From: Geomonas paludis
GTDB taxonomy: Bacteria > Desulfobacterota > Desulfuromonadia > Geobacterales > Geobacteraceae
NCBI RefSeq assembly: GCF_014193585.1
Contig: NZ_BLXY01000010.1
Coordinates: 1-64,000, forward strand
Length of the DNA: 64,000 nucleotides
Direction: 5' to 3'
This document shows positions 39,883 to 48,894 of this stretch, piece by piece (the stretch's first letter is position 1; every line of letters starts with the position of its first letter). A program made the translations under genes and the position numbers. The notes under the pieces are model-generated. The model was not told where the DNA came from. It saw only the letters and a program-made list of their open reading frames with translations, and searched no databases.

Positions 39883-40659
39883 ATGATTCACAGCACCGCA
39901 ATAATCCACCCGGGCGCCAAGATCGCCGAGGGTGTCGAAATCGGCCCGTACGCCGTCATCGGTGAAAACGTCAGCATTGGCAAGGGGACCAAGATCGGTC
40001 CGCACGCGGTCATCGACGGCTGGACCGAGATCGGCGAGGCGAACACCATCTTCCATATGGCCTCGGTGGGCGCCGTTCCCCAGGACCTCAAGTACCGCGG
40101 CGAGAAGACCTGGCTCAGAATCGGCAACGGCAACACCATCCGCGAGTTCGCCAGCCTGCACCTCGGCACCGTCACCGGCGACGGCGAGACCACCGTCGGG
40201 GACAACAACCTGTTCATGGCCTATTCGCACGTGGCGCACGACTGCCACATCGGCAACAACGTGATCATGGCCAACTCCGCGACCCTCGCCGGCCACGTCA
40301 CCATCGAGGACTACGCCATCCTGGGCGGCCTGTGCGCCGTGCTCCAGTTCATGCGCGTCGGCGCGCACGTCATGGTGGGGGGCATGACCTCGGTCCCCAT
40401 GGATGTTCCTCCCTACACCATCATCACCGGCGACCGCTCCGAAAGCCGGTTGCGCGGCCTGAACCTGATCGGGCTGAAGCGCCGCGGCTTCTCCGATGAG
40501 ACCATCTCCAGCCTCAAGAAGGCGTACAAGCTCCTCTCCATGTCGGGGCTGAAGCTCACCGAGGCGGTCGAGAAGATGAAGGCCGACGTGCCCAAGTGCC
40601 CCGAGGTGGACCACTTCATCGAGTTCATCGAGAGCTCCAAGCGCGGGGTAGCGAGGTAA
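39883..40659 (+). CDS. lpxA: UDP-N-acetylglucosamine acyltransferase
   Basis: First step of lipid A synthesis; moves a 3-hydroxyacyl chain from ACP to the 3-OH of UDP-GlcNAc. Product of 258 aa, a trimeric beta-helix of hexapeptide repeats (IHPGAKIAEGVEIGPYAVIG) with catalytic His in MAYSHVAHDCHIGNN (near 122), and the helical C-terminal domain. ACGGAGAA precedes the ATG. 15 bases after fabZ. Confidence 0.96.
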   Translation: MIHSTAIIHPGAKIAEGVEIGPYAVIGENVSIGKGTKIGPHAVIDGWTEIGEANTIFHMASVGAVPQDLKYRGEKTWLRIGNGNTIREFASLHLGTVTGDGETTVGDNNLFMAYSHVAHDCHIGNNVIMANSATLAGHVTIEDYAILGGLCAVLQFMRVGAHVMVGGMTSVPMDVPPYTIITGDRSESRLRGLNLIGLKRRGFSDETISSLKKAYKLLSMSGLKLTEAVEKMKADVPKCPEVDHFIEFIESSKRGVAR

Positions 40660-40663
40660 GAAA

Positions 40664-40745
40664 AAGGCAGACTAAGACTAAGATTAAGACATAGATTGAG
40701 TCTAAAACTCCTTCTTAGTCTTAATCTTTATCTCTATCTGTCTTT
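40664..40745. repeat. AT-rich imperfect palindrome between lpxA and lpxB
   Basis: Left arm AAGGCAGACTAAGACTAAGA continuing to TTAAGACATAG pairs with right arm CTTCTTAGTCTTAATCTTTA continuing to TCTCTATCTGTCTTT. The loop is ~16 bases. Composition (about two-thirds A/T) contrasts sharply with the GC-rich genes on either side. The right end touches the ribosome site of lpxB. Confidence 0.7.
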
Positions 40746-40756
40746 AAGAGGTTCTT

Positions 40757-41899
40757 TTGCAAGAGAAGAAACAATCAGTGATGATCGTCGCCGGGGAGGC
40801 TTCCGGCGAGATGTACGGCGCGCAGATCGCGAACGCCATCCGCGCGCTGTCCCCCGAAATCCGCTTCTTCGGCATGGGGGGTAACTGCATGCGCGAGGCC
40901 GGGGTGGAGACCCTGGTCGATGCCAACGTGATGGCCGTGATGGGACTGGTCGAGGTGGTGGCCCACCTCCCGACCATCGTGCGCGGCTTCACCACCCTGA
41001 AGAAAAAGCTCCACGCCGATCCCCCCGACCTGCTGATCCTGATCGACTACCCCGACTTCAACCTGCGGCTCGCCAAGGTGGCCAAGAAGGCAGGCGTCAA
41101 GGTGCTCTACTTCATCTCGCCGCAGGTCTGGGCCTGGAGGAGTCACCGCGTGCACGGCATCGGCCGCGTGGTCGACATGATGGCGGTGCTCTTCCCGTTC
41201 GAGGTCCCCTTCTACCAGAAGGCAAATGTCCCCGTCACTTTCGTGGGGCACCCCCTTTTGGACCTGGTCAAGCCGACCATGAAGCGGGACGAGGCGCTCG
41301 CCTCGCTGGGGCTCGACCCGCAGCGGCGCTGCGTGGGGCTCTTCCCGGGGAGCCGCCGCTCGGAGCTGCAGAAACTCCTCCCCATCATCCTGGAGTCGGC
41401 ACAGATCCTCAAGGAGCGCATGCCGGACTTGCAGTTCGTGCTGCCGCGGGCGACCTCGCTGAAAGACGAGGACCTGGCCCCGTACCTTGCCGGCACCCGG
41501 CTCGAGGTGAAGGTGGTGGCCGGGAGAAACCACGACGTGATGAGCGGCTGCGACGCGGTCATCGCCGCCTCGGGGACCGTGGTCATGGAACTCGCCCTGG
41601 TGGGGGTTCCCCACGTGATCATCTATAAGATGTCCACCCTGACCTACGAGATAGGGAAGAGGGTGATCAACGTGCCGCACATCGGCATCAGCAACATCGT
41701 CGCGGAAAAACGCATGGTCCAGGAACTGCTCCAGCACGAGGCGGAGCCGGTGCCGATTGCAGACGAGATCGACGCCCTGCTGAACCGGCCGGGTTACGCG
41801 GCGCAGATGCGCGAGGATTTCGCGGCCATGAGAGTGAAGCTTGGTAACGGCGGGGCCCTGGGCCGGGTGGCCCGACTCGCCTTGGAGATGATGAAATGA
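40757..41899 (+). CDS. lpxB: Lipid-A-disaccharide synthase
   Basis: GT19 glycosyltransferase joining lipid X and UDP-diacylglucosamine. Product of 380 aa: VMIVAGEASGEMYGAQIANA at the N-terminus, IDYPDFNLRLAKVAKKAGV, YFISPQVWAWRSHRV and the C-terminal nucleotide site with LFPGSRRSELQKLLP and IAASGTVVMELALVGVPHV. Start is probably TTG 40757 with AAGAGGT ahead; ATG 40781 is an alternative that would cut into the first strand. Overlaps msbA by four bases (ATGA). Confidence 0.95.
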   Translation: MQEKKQSVMIVAGEASGEMYGAQIANAIRALSPEIRFFGMGGNCMREAGVETLVDANVMAVMGLVEVVAHLPTIVRGFTTLKKKLHADPPDLLILIDYPDFNLRLAKVAKKAGVKVLYFISPQVWAWRSHRVHGIGRVVDMMAVLFPFEVPFYQKANVPVTFVGHPLLDLVKPTMKRDEALASLGLDPQRRCVGLFPGSRRSELQKLLPIILESAQILKERMPDLQFVLPRATSLKDEDLAPYLAGTRLEVKVVAGRNHDVMSGCDAVIAASGTVVMELALVGVPHVIIYKMSTLTYEIGKRVINVPHIGISNIVAEKRMVQELLQHEAEPVPIADEIDALLNRPGYAAQMREDFAAMRVKLGNGGALGRVARLALEMMK

Positions 41900-43638
41900 G
41901 CAGTGCTGCACCCGTAAAACCCAACGTATTTAAACGCCTGTTAGGCTACAGCCGCCCCTACGGCTGGCGCATCGCCCTGGCCGCTATCGGCTCGGTCGGC
42001 GTGGGCGGCATGGACGGCGCCATGGCCTACCTGGTGGAGCCGGTCCTGAGAAGGATCTTCTCCGGCAAGGAGACGGCCATCTTCGTCCTGCTCCCCCTGG
42101 GCATCGTCTTCCTCTACGCCCTGCGCGGCCTGTGCCGCTATACTAACGACTATTTCATCCGCAGTGCCGGGCAACTCGCGGTCCAGGACGTGCGCAACGA
42201 CCTGTACGCGAAGAACATGAGCCTCAGCATCGGCTACTTCCACCGCCACGAGACCGGCACGCTGATGTCGCGCGTCCTCTCCGACGTGAGCATGATGCAG
42301 GAAGGGGTGGGGCAGGTGATCACCGGCCTGTTCCGCGACGGCCTCTCCGCCGTGGCGCTCCTGGGGGTCATCTTCTACCGCGACTGGCAGCTCGCGCTGA
42401 TCTCCTTCGTGGTCATCCCGCTCACCGTGGTCCCGGCCAGGAAGATCGGCAAGCGGATCAAGCGGGTCGCGCGCCAAGGGCAGGAGAAGATGGGCGATCT
42501 CGCCAGCATCCTGCAGGAGACCTATTCCGGTATCAAGGTGGTCAAGGCGTTTGGCCTGGAGAACCGCGAGATCGAGCGCTTCCGCGCGCGCAACCGCGAC
42601 TTCTACCACTTCACTCGCAAGAACATCAAGTACGAGGGGCTGTCCACCCCGATCATGGAGTTCATCACCTCCTTCGGCATCGCCGCGGTGATCTGGGTCG
42701 GCGGCAGCAACGTCATGCACGGCACCAAGAGCGCCTCGGAGTTCTTCTCCTTCATCACCGCCATGGTGCTGGTGTTCAACCCGATCAAGAGGCTTTTGAC
42801 CGCGTTCAACAACCTGCAGCGCTCCATGGGCGCCGCGGAGCGGGTCTTCGAGGTCATGGACGAGAAACCGGAGATCGTCGACGCACCCAACGCCCGCGAT
42901 CTCGGCAAGGCGCGCGGCGAGGTGGAGTTCCGCGACGTCCGCTTCAAGTACGAGGACGACTACGTGCTGCAGGGGGTGAACCTGACCGCCAAGCGGGGCG
43001 AGGTGATCGCCCTGGTGGGCCCCTCCGGCGGCGGCAAGACTACCCTGGTCTCGCTGATCACCCGCTTCTACGACCCGACCGGCGGACAGGTGCTCATGGA
43101 CGGCGTGGACATCCGCGAGCGCACCATGAAGAGCCTCCTGGAGCAGATCGCGCTGGTCGACCAGGAAACCATCCTGTTCAACGACACCATCGCCAACAAC
43201 ATCCGCTACGGCAGGATGACGGCGACCGATGCCGAGGTCGAGGCCGCGGCGCGCGCCGCCTTTGCCCACGACTTCATCCAGGAGCTTCCCGAGGGGTATC
43301 TGACCAACATCGGCGACCGCGGCGTGCGCCTCTCCGGCGGACAGCGCCAGAGGTTGTGCATCGCCCGCGCGATACTCAAGGACGCGCCCATCCTGATCCT
43401 GGACGAGGCCACCAGCGCGCTCGACACCGAGAGCGAGCAGATGGTGCAGAAGGCCCTCAACAACCTGATGCAGAACCGCACCACCTTCGTCATTGCCCAC
43501 CGTCTCTCCACCATCACCCACGCCGACCGGATCGTGGTGCTGGAGAAAGGCGTGGTGGCCGAGATGGGCAGCCACGACGACCTGCTCCAGGCGGAAGGGA
43601 TCTACAGCCGCCTGCACGGCATGCAGTTCAGGGCGTAG
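41896..43638 (+). CDS. msbA: Lipid A export ABC transporter, MsbA type
   Basis: Flips lipid A-core across the inner membrane. Product of 580 aa: six-helix ABC exporter domain to ~330, then ATPase with Walker A GPSGGGKTT, signature LSGGQRQRLCIARAIL, Walker B ILILDEATSALD and IAHRLSTI. Position directly after lpxB (four-base overlap) and before the acyltransferase supports MsbA rather than a drug exporter. Confidence 0.92.
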   Translation: MSSAAPVKPNVFKRLLGYSRPYGWRIALAAIGSVGVGGMDGAMAYLVEPVLRRIFSGKETAIFVLLPLGIVFLYALRGLCRYTNDYFIRSAGQLAVQDVRNDLYAKNMSLSIGYFHRHETGTLMSRVLSDVSMMQEGVGQVITGLFRDGLSAVALLGVIFYRDWQLALISFVVIPLTVVPARKIGKRIKRVARQGQEKMGDLASILQETYSGIKVVKAFGLENREIERFRARNRDFYHFTRKNIKYEGLSTPIMEFITSFGIAAVIWVGGSNVMHGTKSASEFFSFITAMVLVFNPIKRLLTAFNNLQRSMGAAERVFEVMDEKPEIVDAPNARDLGKARGEVEFRDVRFKYEDDYVLQGVNLTAKRGEVIALVGPSGGGKTTLVSLITRFYDPTGGQVLMDGVDIRERTMKSLLEQIALVDQETILFNDTIANNIRYGRMTATDAEVEAAARAAFAHDFIQELPEGYLTNIGDRGVRLSGGQRQRLCIARAILKDAPILILDEATSALDTESEQMVQKALNNLMQNRTTFVIAHRLSTITHADRIVVLEKGVVAEMGSHDDLLQAEGIYSRLHGMQFRA

Positions 43639-43646
43639 GGGATAAA

Positions 43647-43805
43647 ACCCCTCACCCGGCCTTCGGCCACCCTCTCCCAAAGGGCGAGGGGGTGGACGAG
43701 TTCTCTGTGGATGAGGACGAGGCTGTGTGTGGATGAGGGATGGACGAGTTGATGTTACCCCTTCTCCCCCCGGGAGAAGGTGCCCCGCAGGGGCGGATGA
43801 GGGTG
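43647..43805. repeat. Degenerate REP-like hairpins between msbA and the acyltransferase gene
   Basis: Two half-elements: ACCCCTCACCCGGCCTTCGG with the matching CTCTCCCAAAGGGCGAGGG (43647-43692), and CCCCTTCTCCCCCCGGGAGA with GGCGGATGAGGGTG (43757-43805). They are separated by a short GATGAGGA/GGATGAGG repeat region. Related to the 10498 family but lacking its outer GATTAG ends. Confidence 0.6.
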
Positions 43806-43861
43806 TCGCCACGCAGACCAGGACGGGGCTTTGCTGCCCCGTTTTCTTCTGAGGTTTTTGT

Positions 43862-44788
43862 ATGTTACGACAGCTGCGCTGGTATTTGGAGATGGCGTTT
43901 TTCGTGGTGATTTCCTCCACGATCGCCCGGCTCCCCAACAGCATCGCCCTGGCGGCGGGGCGGTTCCTGGGGCGCATCGCCTTCCGCCTGCTGGGCAGGA
44001 GACGCAAGATCGCCATCGCCAACTTCGAGGCGAGCCTTCCGTTCCTTGAGCGCCAGCCGGGTTGGCAGGGGGGAAGCGCGCGGGACCTTGCGCGCGGCGT
44101 CTTCGAGAACCTGGGCTGCTGCATCGTCGAGGTCTGCAAGATCTACGGCGGACGCGGTCAGCAACTGATCGACACGGTCGAAATCCGCGGGGCCGAGCAT
44201 TTCGACGCCGCCTTCGCCAAGGGGAAGGGGCTCATCTTCATCACGGCCCACAGCGGCAACTGGGAGCTTCTGGCGCTCGCCTTCGGGGTGCGCAAGCACG
44301 AGCTCTCCGTGGTGGCCAGGCGTCAGGACAACCCCTACCTGAACGAGATGATCGAGCGCATCCGCAAGAGCTACGGCAACGGGCTCATCTACAAGGACGG
44401 GGCGTTGCGGGCGATGTTTTCCGCGCTCAAGAAGCGCGAGGTGGTCGGGTTGCTGATCGATCAGGCGGTACAGTCGGAGTGGGGCATCCTCGCCGATTTT
44501 CTCGGCCGGCCCGCCTGGACCATGTGCATGCCCTCGCTCATTGCCAGAAAGAGCGGCGCGCCGCTTTTGTCCGCCTTCATCCACCGCGAGGGGAACAAAA
44601 GCGTCATCACCATTCATCCCGAGTACCGGCTTTCGGACGCCGAGGATCCGGAGGTCGCCGCCGCCGAGGACGCCAACGGGCTGAACCGCTATATCGAGGA
44701 GTACGTGGTGCAGCATCCCGAGCAGTGGTACTGGGTGCACAAGCGCTGGAAGAACGCGCCGCCGGCCGCCTCCAGCCAGACCAACTAG
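43862..44788 (+). CDS. LpxL/HtrB-type lysophospholipid/lipid A acyltransferase
   Basis: Product of 308 aa. One N-terminal membrane helix (MAFFVVISSTIARLP), then the acyltransferase core with the HX4E motif in FITAHSGNWELLALAFG, plus VVGLLIDQAVQSEWG and AWTMCMPSLIARKSGAPLL. Adds a secondary acyl chain to Kdo2-lipid IVA or a relative. TGAGG upstream of the ATG. It sits between msbA and waaA, in line with late acylation. Which chain position it serves cannot be told from sequence. Confidence 0.88.
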   Translation: MLRQLRWYLEMAFFVVISSTIARLPNSIALAAGRFLGRIAFRLLGRRRKIAIANFEASLPFLERQPGWQGGSARDLARGVFENLGCCIVEVCKIYGGRGQQLIDTVEIRGAEHFDAAFAKGKGLIFITAHSGNWELLALAFGVRKHELSVVARRQDNPYLNEMIERIRKSYGNGLIYKDGALRAMFSALKKREVVGLLIDQAVQSEWGILADFLGRPAWTMCMPSLIARKSGAPLLSAFIHREGNKSVITIHPEYRLSDAEDPEVAAAEDANGLNRYIEEYVVQHPEQWYWVHKRWKNAPPAASSQTN

Positions 44789-44805
44789 CCGCCTTTGGGG
44801 CAACA

Positions 44806-44901
44806 TTCCCTCCCCCGGAGGGGGAGGGTCAGGGAGGGGGCGCGTAGCGGCATATACAAACAGCTTCCCCCCTCCCAGCCTCCCCCCTCCGGGGGGAGGA
44901 G
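44806..44901. repeat. REP-like paired hairpins ahead of waaA
   Basis: CCCTCCCCCGGAGGGGGAGG and CCCCCCTCCGGGGGGAGG hairpins separated by CGTAGCGGCATATACAAACA. A variant of the CCCTCTCCCTCCGGGAGAGG family. Confidence 0.6.
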
Positions 44902-44924
44902 TTTTGACCAAGGATGTTTCTGCT

Positions 44925-46232
44925 ATGATCAACATCTTCTACAACCTGCTCCTGTGGCTCATCCTGCCACTCCTTGTTCCCTACCACGCTTACCGCTCGC
45001 TCTCCCGCGGGCGCCGGACCGCCTTCATGGAACGCTTCGGCCGCATCCCGGCCGAGGAACTCGAACTGATCGGCGACGGGGGCGTGGTCTTCGTTCATGC
45101 CGTTTCGGTGGGCGAGACCAACGCCGCTCTGCCGCTCCTGAAGGGGATCCGCCAGCGCTTCCCCGGCAAGAAGATCGTCATCTCCAACGTCACTGAGACC
45201 GGCCGCAGCGTCGCCCAAAAAAGCAAGGCCGCCGACCTCTGCATCTACTTCCCCTTCGACTTCCCCTTCGCCGTCCGCTCCGTGCTGGAAACTATCCGGC
45301 CGGAGGTCGTGGTGATCATGGAAACCGAGATCTGGCCCAACTTCATCGGCGTGGCGCGCGAGATGGGCATCCCGGTGCTTTTGGCCAACGGCCGCATCTC
45401 GGACCGCTCCTTCGGCCGCTACCTGCGCCTGTCCTGGTTCTTCCGCCCGGTGCTGCAGCGCCTCTCCGCACTCTGCATGCAGACGCCGGTGGACGCGGAG
45501 CGCATCGCGGCGATCGGGGCCCCGGCCGCGGCGGTCCACGTCGGCGGCAACCTGAAGTACGACATCCCGGTGGTCAAGGCAACGCCCGGGCAGGTGGCCG
45601 AGATCAAGGCGAAATACCAGGTCCCGACCGGCTGCTTCGTTTTCACGGCGGCGAGCACCCACGAGGGTGAGGAAGCACAAGTCCTGTCGGCCTACCGCGA
45701 CCTGCTGGCGCGGGATCCGCAGAGTTTCCTGATCCTGGCGCCGCGCCACCCGGAGCGGGCTCCTGGGGTTGCCGAACTGATCAAAAAAGAGGGCTTCCCG
45801 TTCCAGTTCCGCTCCGCGCTGGACGGTTCCGGCCCGCTGCCGGCGGGGGGGATCCTGCTGCTGGACACGGTGGGCGAACTGGCCGGGCTCTACCGCGCCT
45901 CCGACCTTGTCTTCGTCGGGGGAAGCCTGGTCGCGACCGGCGGTCACAACCCGCTGGAGCCGGCGGCCTGCCAGGTGCCGGTGCTGTTCGGGCCGCACAT
46001 GGAGAACTTCCGCGAGATCGCTGCGCTCTTCATCAAGCACTGCGGCGCGGAGGTGCAGCCGGCAGACCTGACTGGGCTCAAGGCCGAGCTGCTGCGGCTC
46101 TCCGCCGACGCCGCACTTCGGGAAGAGCTGGGGCGTCGCGGCGCCGGGATCCTGCTGGAGAGCGCCGGCGCCACTGATCGCCACCTGAACGTGATGGCCT
46201 CCCTGCTGGGGCAAGGAGGAACGCGTGGCTGA
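44925..46232 (+). CDS. waaA: 3-deoxy-D-manno-octulosonic acid (Kdo) transferase
   Basis: Adds Kdo from CMP-Kdo to lipid IVA. Product of 435 aa, GT30: a single N-terminal membrane helix ([20 protein letters not shown]), N-domain with [19 protein letters not shown], and C-domain with [29 protein letters not shown] and [19 protein letters not shown]. Start at ATG 44925 matches the family N-terminus (AAGGA ten bases before); TTG 44904 is an alternative that overlaps the repeat. Overlaps lpxK by eight bases. Confidence 0.95.
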   Translation: MINIFYNLLLWLILPLLVPYHAYRSLSRGRRTAFMERFGRIPAEELELIGDGGVVFVHAVSVGETNAALPLLKGIRQRFPGKKIVISNVTETGRSVAQKSKAADLCIYFPFDFPFAVRSVLETIRPEVVVIMETEIWPNFIGVAREMGIPVLLANGRISDRSFGRYLRLSWFFRPVLQRLSALCMQTPVDAERIAAIGAPAAAVHVGGNLKYDIPVVKATPGQVAEIKAKYQVPTGCFVFTAASTHEGEEAQVLSAYRDLLARDPQSFLILAPRHPERAPGVAELIKKEGFPFQFRSALDGSGPLPAGGILLLDTVGELAGLYRASDLVFVGGSLVATGGHNPLEPAACQVPVLFGPHMENFREIAALFIKHCGAEVQPADLTGLKAELLRLSADAALREELGRRGAGILLESAGATDRHLNVMASLLGQGGTRG

Positions 46233-47298
46233 CCTGGAAACCTATTATCGCGACCTGATGGCGGGTAAGCGCAGCGGCTTGGGCGACAAGGCCCTGCTCG
46301 GCCTGCTGCGGCTCTCGTCCCGCCCCTACGCGGCCATCCTGCGCCTGCGTGCGCTCGGCTACCGGCTCGGGCTCATCCCGTCGCACCGGCTGCCGCGCCC
46401 GGTGATCTCGGTCGGCAACCTGGTCCTGGGGGGCACCGGCAAGACGCCGACGGTGGCCTGGCTCGCGGCGTACCTGATGAAGCAGGGCAAGCGGGTCTGC
46501 GTGCTGTCGCGCGGTTACGGCGGCAGCGCCGAGGGCGAGATCCGCATCGTCTGCGACGGCGACAATCTGCTGGTCACGCCCGAAGAAGCCGGCGATGAGC
46601 CGTGCCAGTTGGCCGGGATGCTGCCGGGGCTCATGGTGGTGATCGGCTCCAACCGCTATCGCGCCGGGCTGCACGCCCTGGAAAAGCTGAACCCGGACGT
46701 CTTCATCCTGGACGACGGCTACCAGCACCTGAAGTTGAAAAGGGACCTGAACATCCTGCTGCTGGATGCGACCACGCCGTTCGACAACGGCCTGACCCTG
46801 CCGGGTGGCTTCCTGCGCGAGGCGCCTGCGGCGGCGGGCCGGGCGGACCTCGTCATCTGCACCCGGGCCACCGAAGGGAAGGCGAGGACGGCCCCCGTTC
46901 CCGGCAAGCCGACCTGCTGGACAAAGCATCGTCTTTCTGGCATGATCCCGCTCGGCGCCGGCCCCGCCACCGGCTTCGAGGCGGCGCAGGGACCACGCGT
47001 CATGGCCTTTTCCGGGATAGCCAACCCCGCGGCCTTCTTTGATGGTTTGGAAGCGGTCGGAGTGAGGCCGGTGACCACGCTCTCCTTCCCGGATCACGTG
47101 AGCTACGGCGAACCCGAGATCGCGGCCATTCTTCGACTGAAGACCGCTTCGCGTTCCACGGTGCTCCTCACCACCCAGAAGGATGCCGTGAAGCTGCTGC
47201 CGCACGCCGATAAGCTCGCCGGCTGCTTCGCTGTCGTACTTGAGCTGGAGTTCGAGGACTCGCGTCCGTTAGAAGCTGCCCTGACTGCGCTGCTTTAG
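46225..47298 (+). CDS. lpxK: Tetraacyldisaccharide 4'-kinase
   Basis: Phosphorylates the 4'-position to make lipid IVA. Product of 357 aa with P-loop [20 protein letters not shown] and the family segments [21 protein letters not shown] and [20 protein letters not shown]. Start is GTG 46225 with AAGGAGGA ahead. Membrane-associated amphipathic N-terminus ([20 protein letters not shown]). Overlaps waaA by eight bases. Confidence 0.95.
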   Translation: MADLETYYRDLMAGKRSGLGDKALLGLLRLSSRPYAAILRLRALGYRLGLIPSHRLPRPVISVGNLVLGGTGKTPTVAWLAAYLMKQGKRVCVLSRGYGGSAEGEIRIVCDGDNLLVTPEEAGDEPCQLAGMLPGLMVVIGSNRYRAGLHALEKLNPDVFILDDGYQHLKLKRDLNILLLDATTPFDNGLTLPGGFLREAPAAAGRADLVICTRATEGKARTAPVPGKPTCWTKHRLSGMIPLGAGPATGFEAAQGPRVMAFSGIANPAAFFDGLEAVGVRPVTTLSFPDHVSYGEPEIAAILRLKTASRSTVLLTTQKDAVKLLPHADKLAGCFAVVLELEFEDSRPLEAALTALL

Positions 47299-47310
47299 AC
47301 CCTGTTCATC

Positions 47311-47333
47311 TCCCTCTCCCTCTGGGAGAGGGA
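47311..47333. repeat. REP half-element
   Basis: TCCCTCTCCCTCTGGGAGAG then GGA: a single hairpin of the repeat family, without the partner half. Confidence 0.55.
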
Positions 47334-47369
47334 ACACTTCGGGAAACACTTTGTGTGAGTGAAAGGCAA

Positions 47370-48425
47370 ATGCGCGTACTGATCATCAAACCATCCTCCT
47401 TGGGAGACGTCATCCAGACCCTGCCGGTGCTTGATTTCCTGCATCAGGCAGTGCCCGGTGTCGAAATCGACTGGGTGATCGAGGAAAGCCTCCAGGGGCT
47501 GCTGGCGGGGCATCCGCAGCTGAGCCAGGTGCACCCGGTCCCGGCGGCCCAGTGGCGCAAGCAGCGCTTCTCGGCCAAGACCTGGCGCGGCGTGTCGGCC
47601 CTGCGCAAGACCCTGTGCGAGCGGGCCTATGACCTCGTCTTCGACCTCCAGGGCGACCTGATCAGCGGGGTGATCTCCCGGTACTCCGGCTGCGCCGACC
47701 GGTTCGGCTTCGAGCGTGATGCCGTCCTCGAGCCGTTGAACACCTGGTGCAACACGCGCCTGATCCCGGTGCGCCGGCAGGAGTACCACAACGTCGACCG
47801 CTGCCTGCGCCTGGCCAGCATCCCGTTCGCCAAGGATTTCCGCACCATGGAACTTGCCGGCCACCTGGTCAGCTCTCCCGAGGACGAGGCCAACGCAGAG
47901 GCGCTCCTCGCCACGCTGGCGGACGGGCTGGTTTTCGTGTTCCACCACGGCGCGGCACAGCCGACCGAGGCCTGGAGCGAAAAGGGGTGGACCGAGTTGG
48001 GGCGGGAGGTGCTGGACCGGTTCCACGACGCCACCATCCTGCTCCCTTGGGAGAGCGAGGCGGAGCGCCAGGCGGCCTTCTCCATCGCCGCCGCCATCGG
48101 GCCGGGATGCCGGGTGCTGGACCGCCTGTCCCTGAAGGGGATGGCCGCACTCTTGAAGAAGGTCGATCTGGTGGTCGGGGGGGACGCCGGGCTGGTGCAG
48201 ATGGCCGCGACTCTCGGCACGCCGACGGTTTCGTTCTACCGCGGTACGCTCGCCAAGAGGAGCGCACCGCGCGGCGAGGCCCACGTTGCCCTGCAGTCGC
48301 CCATGCACTGCGCCGGGTGTCTTCGGGCGCACTGCGACAAGGACACCAAGTGCCGCGACAGCATCAAGGTGGAGGCGATGCTTTCCGCCGTGCAGCGTCT
48401 CCTGGCGCCCTCCGGTAACCACTAG
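47370..48425 (+). CDS. waaC: GT9 family lipopolysaccharide heptosyltransferase
   Basis: Product of 351 aa, GT-B fold. N-terminal MRVLIIKPSSLGDVIQTLPV and the ADP-heptose-binding C-terminal half with VFHHGAAQPTEAWSEKGW and VGGDAGLVQMAATLGTPTV are typical of heptosyltransferase I/II. Likely adds the first L-glycero-D-manno-heptose to Kdo, consistent with hldE in this window. Start at ATG 47370 preceded by GAAAGG; an in-frame GTG at 47355 is possible. WaaC versus WaaF cannot be settled by eye. Confidence 0.85.
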   Translation: MRVLIIKPSSLGDVIQTLPVLDFLHQAVPGVEIDWVIEESLQGLLAGHPQLSQVHPVPAAQWRKQRFSAKTWRGVSALRKTLCERAYDLVFDLQGDLISGVISRYSGCADRFGFERDAVLEPLNTWCNTRLIPVRRQEYHNVDRCLRLASIPFAKDFRTMELAGHLVSSPEDEANAEALLATLADGLVFVFHHGAAQPTEAWSEKGWTELGREVLDRFHDATILLPWESEAERQAAFSIAAAIGPGCRVLDRLSLKGMAALLKKVDLVVGGDAGLVQMAATLGTPTVSFYRGTLAKRSAPRGEAHVALQSPMHCAGCLRAHCDKDTKCRDSIKVEAMLSAVQRLLAPSGNH

Positions 48426-48460
48426 ACCAACGGCGGCCCGAGCCGCCATATGTATGAAAA

Positions 48461-48634
48461 CCGATTAGAGACTATCTTCCGCCAAGATGCCCATCCGCCC
48501 TCTCCCTCCGGGAGAGGGCGGGGTGAGGGCGCTGCAATAGGCAATGATCCTGCTTCGTGGCACCTCCCTCACCCGCCCTTCGGGCACCTTCTCCCGGAGG
48601 GAGAGGGAATTAGCAAAAGATTCTGGCTAATCAG
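48461..48634. repeat. REPIN/MITE-like repeat, full copy (subtype 2)
   Basis: Left end CCGATTAGAGACTATCTTCC; right end AAAGATTCTGGCTAATCAG. Interior like the 27082 copy, including GCTGCAATAGGCAATGATCC. The right end lies 21 bases before the acyl carrier protein start. Confidence 0.85.
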
Positions 48635-48655
48635 ATATTGAAATGGAGATTTGAA

Positions 48656-48889
48656 ATGGAACTGCAGGAGAGGCTGAACGAGGTTTTTTGCCAGGTATTT
48701 GACGATGAAGACATCCGCATCGCCCCCCAGATGACCGCCGATGACATCGACGGCTGGGATTCCCTGTCCCACGTGAATCTCATCGTGGCGGTGGAAACCA
48801 CCTTCGGTATCCGCTTCACCCACAAAGAAGTGCTCACCTTCAAGAACATCGGCGACCTGCTGAACTGCATCGCGGCGAAAGTGCAGTAA
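48656..48889 (+). CDS. Acyl carrier protein, DltC-like context
   Basis: Product of 77 aa with the phosphopantetheine attachment serine in GWDSLSHVNLIVAVE (residue ~37). Highly acidic four-helix carrier fold. GGAG lies ahead of ATG 48656. Next to an MBOAT O-acyltransferase and an SGNH protein rather than fatty-acid genes, so it is probably a dedicated donor carrier for surface-polymer O-acylation, as DltC is in D-alanylation. The loading ligase (DltA-like) is not in the window. Confidence 0.9.
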   Translation: MELQERLNEVFCQVFDDEDIRIAPQMTADDIDGWDSLSHVNLIVAVETTFGIRFTHKEVLTFKNIGDLLNCIAAKVQ

Positions 48890-48894
48890 CCTGG

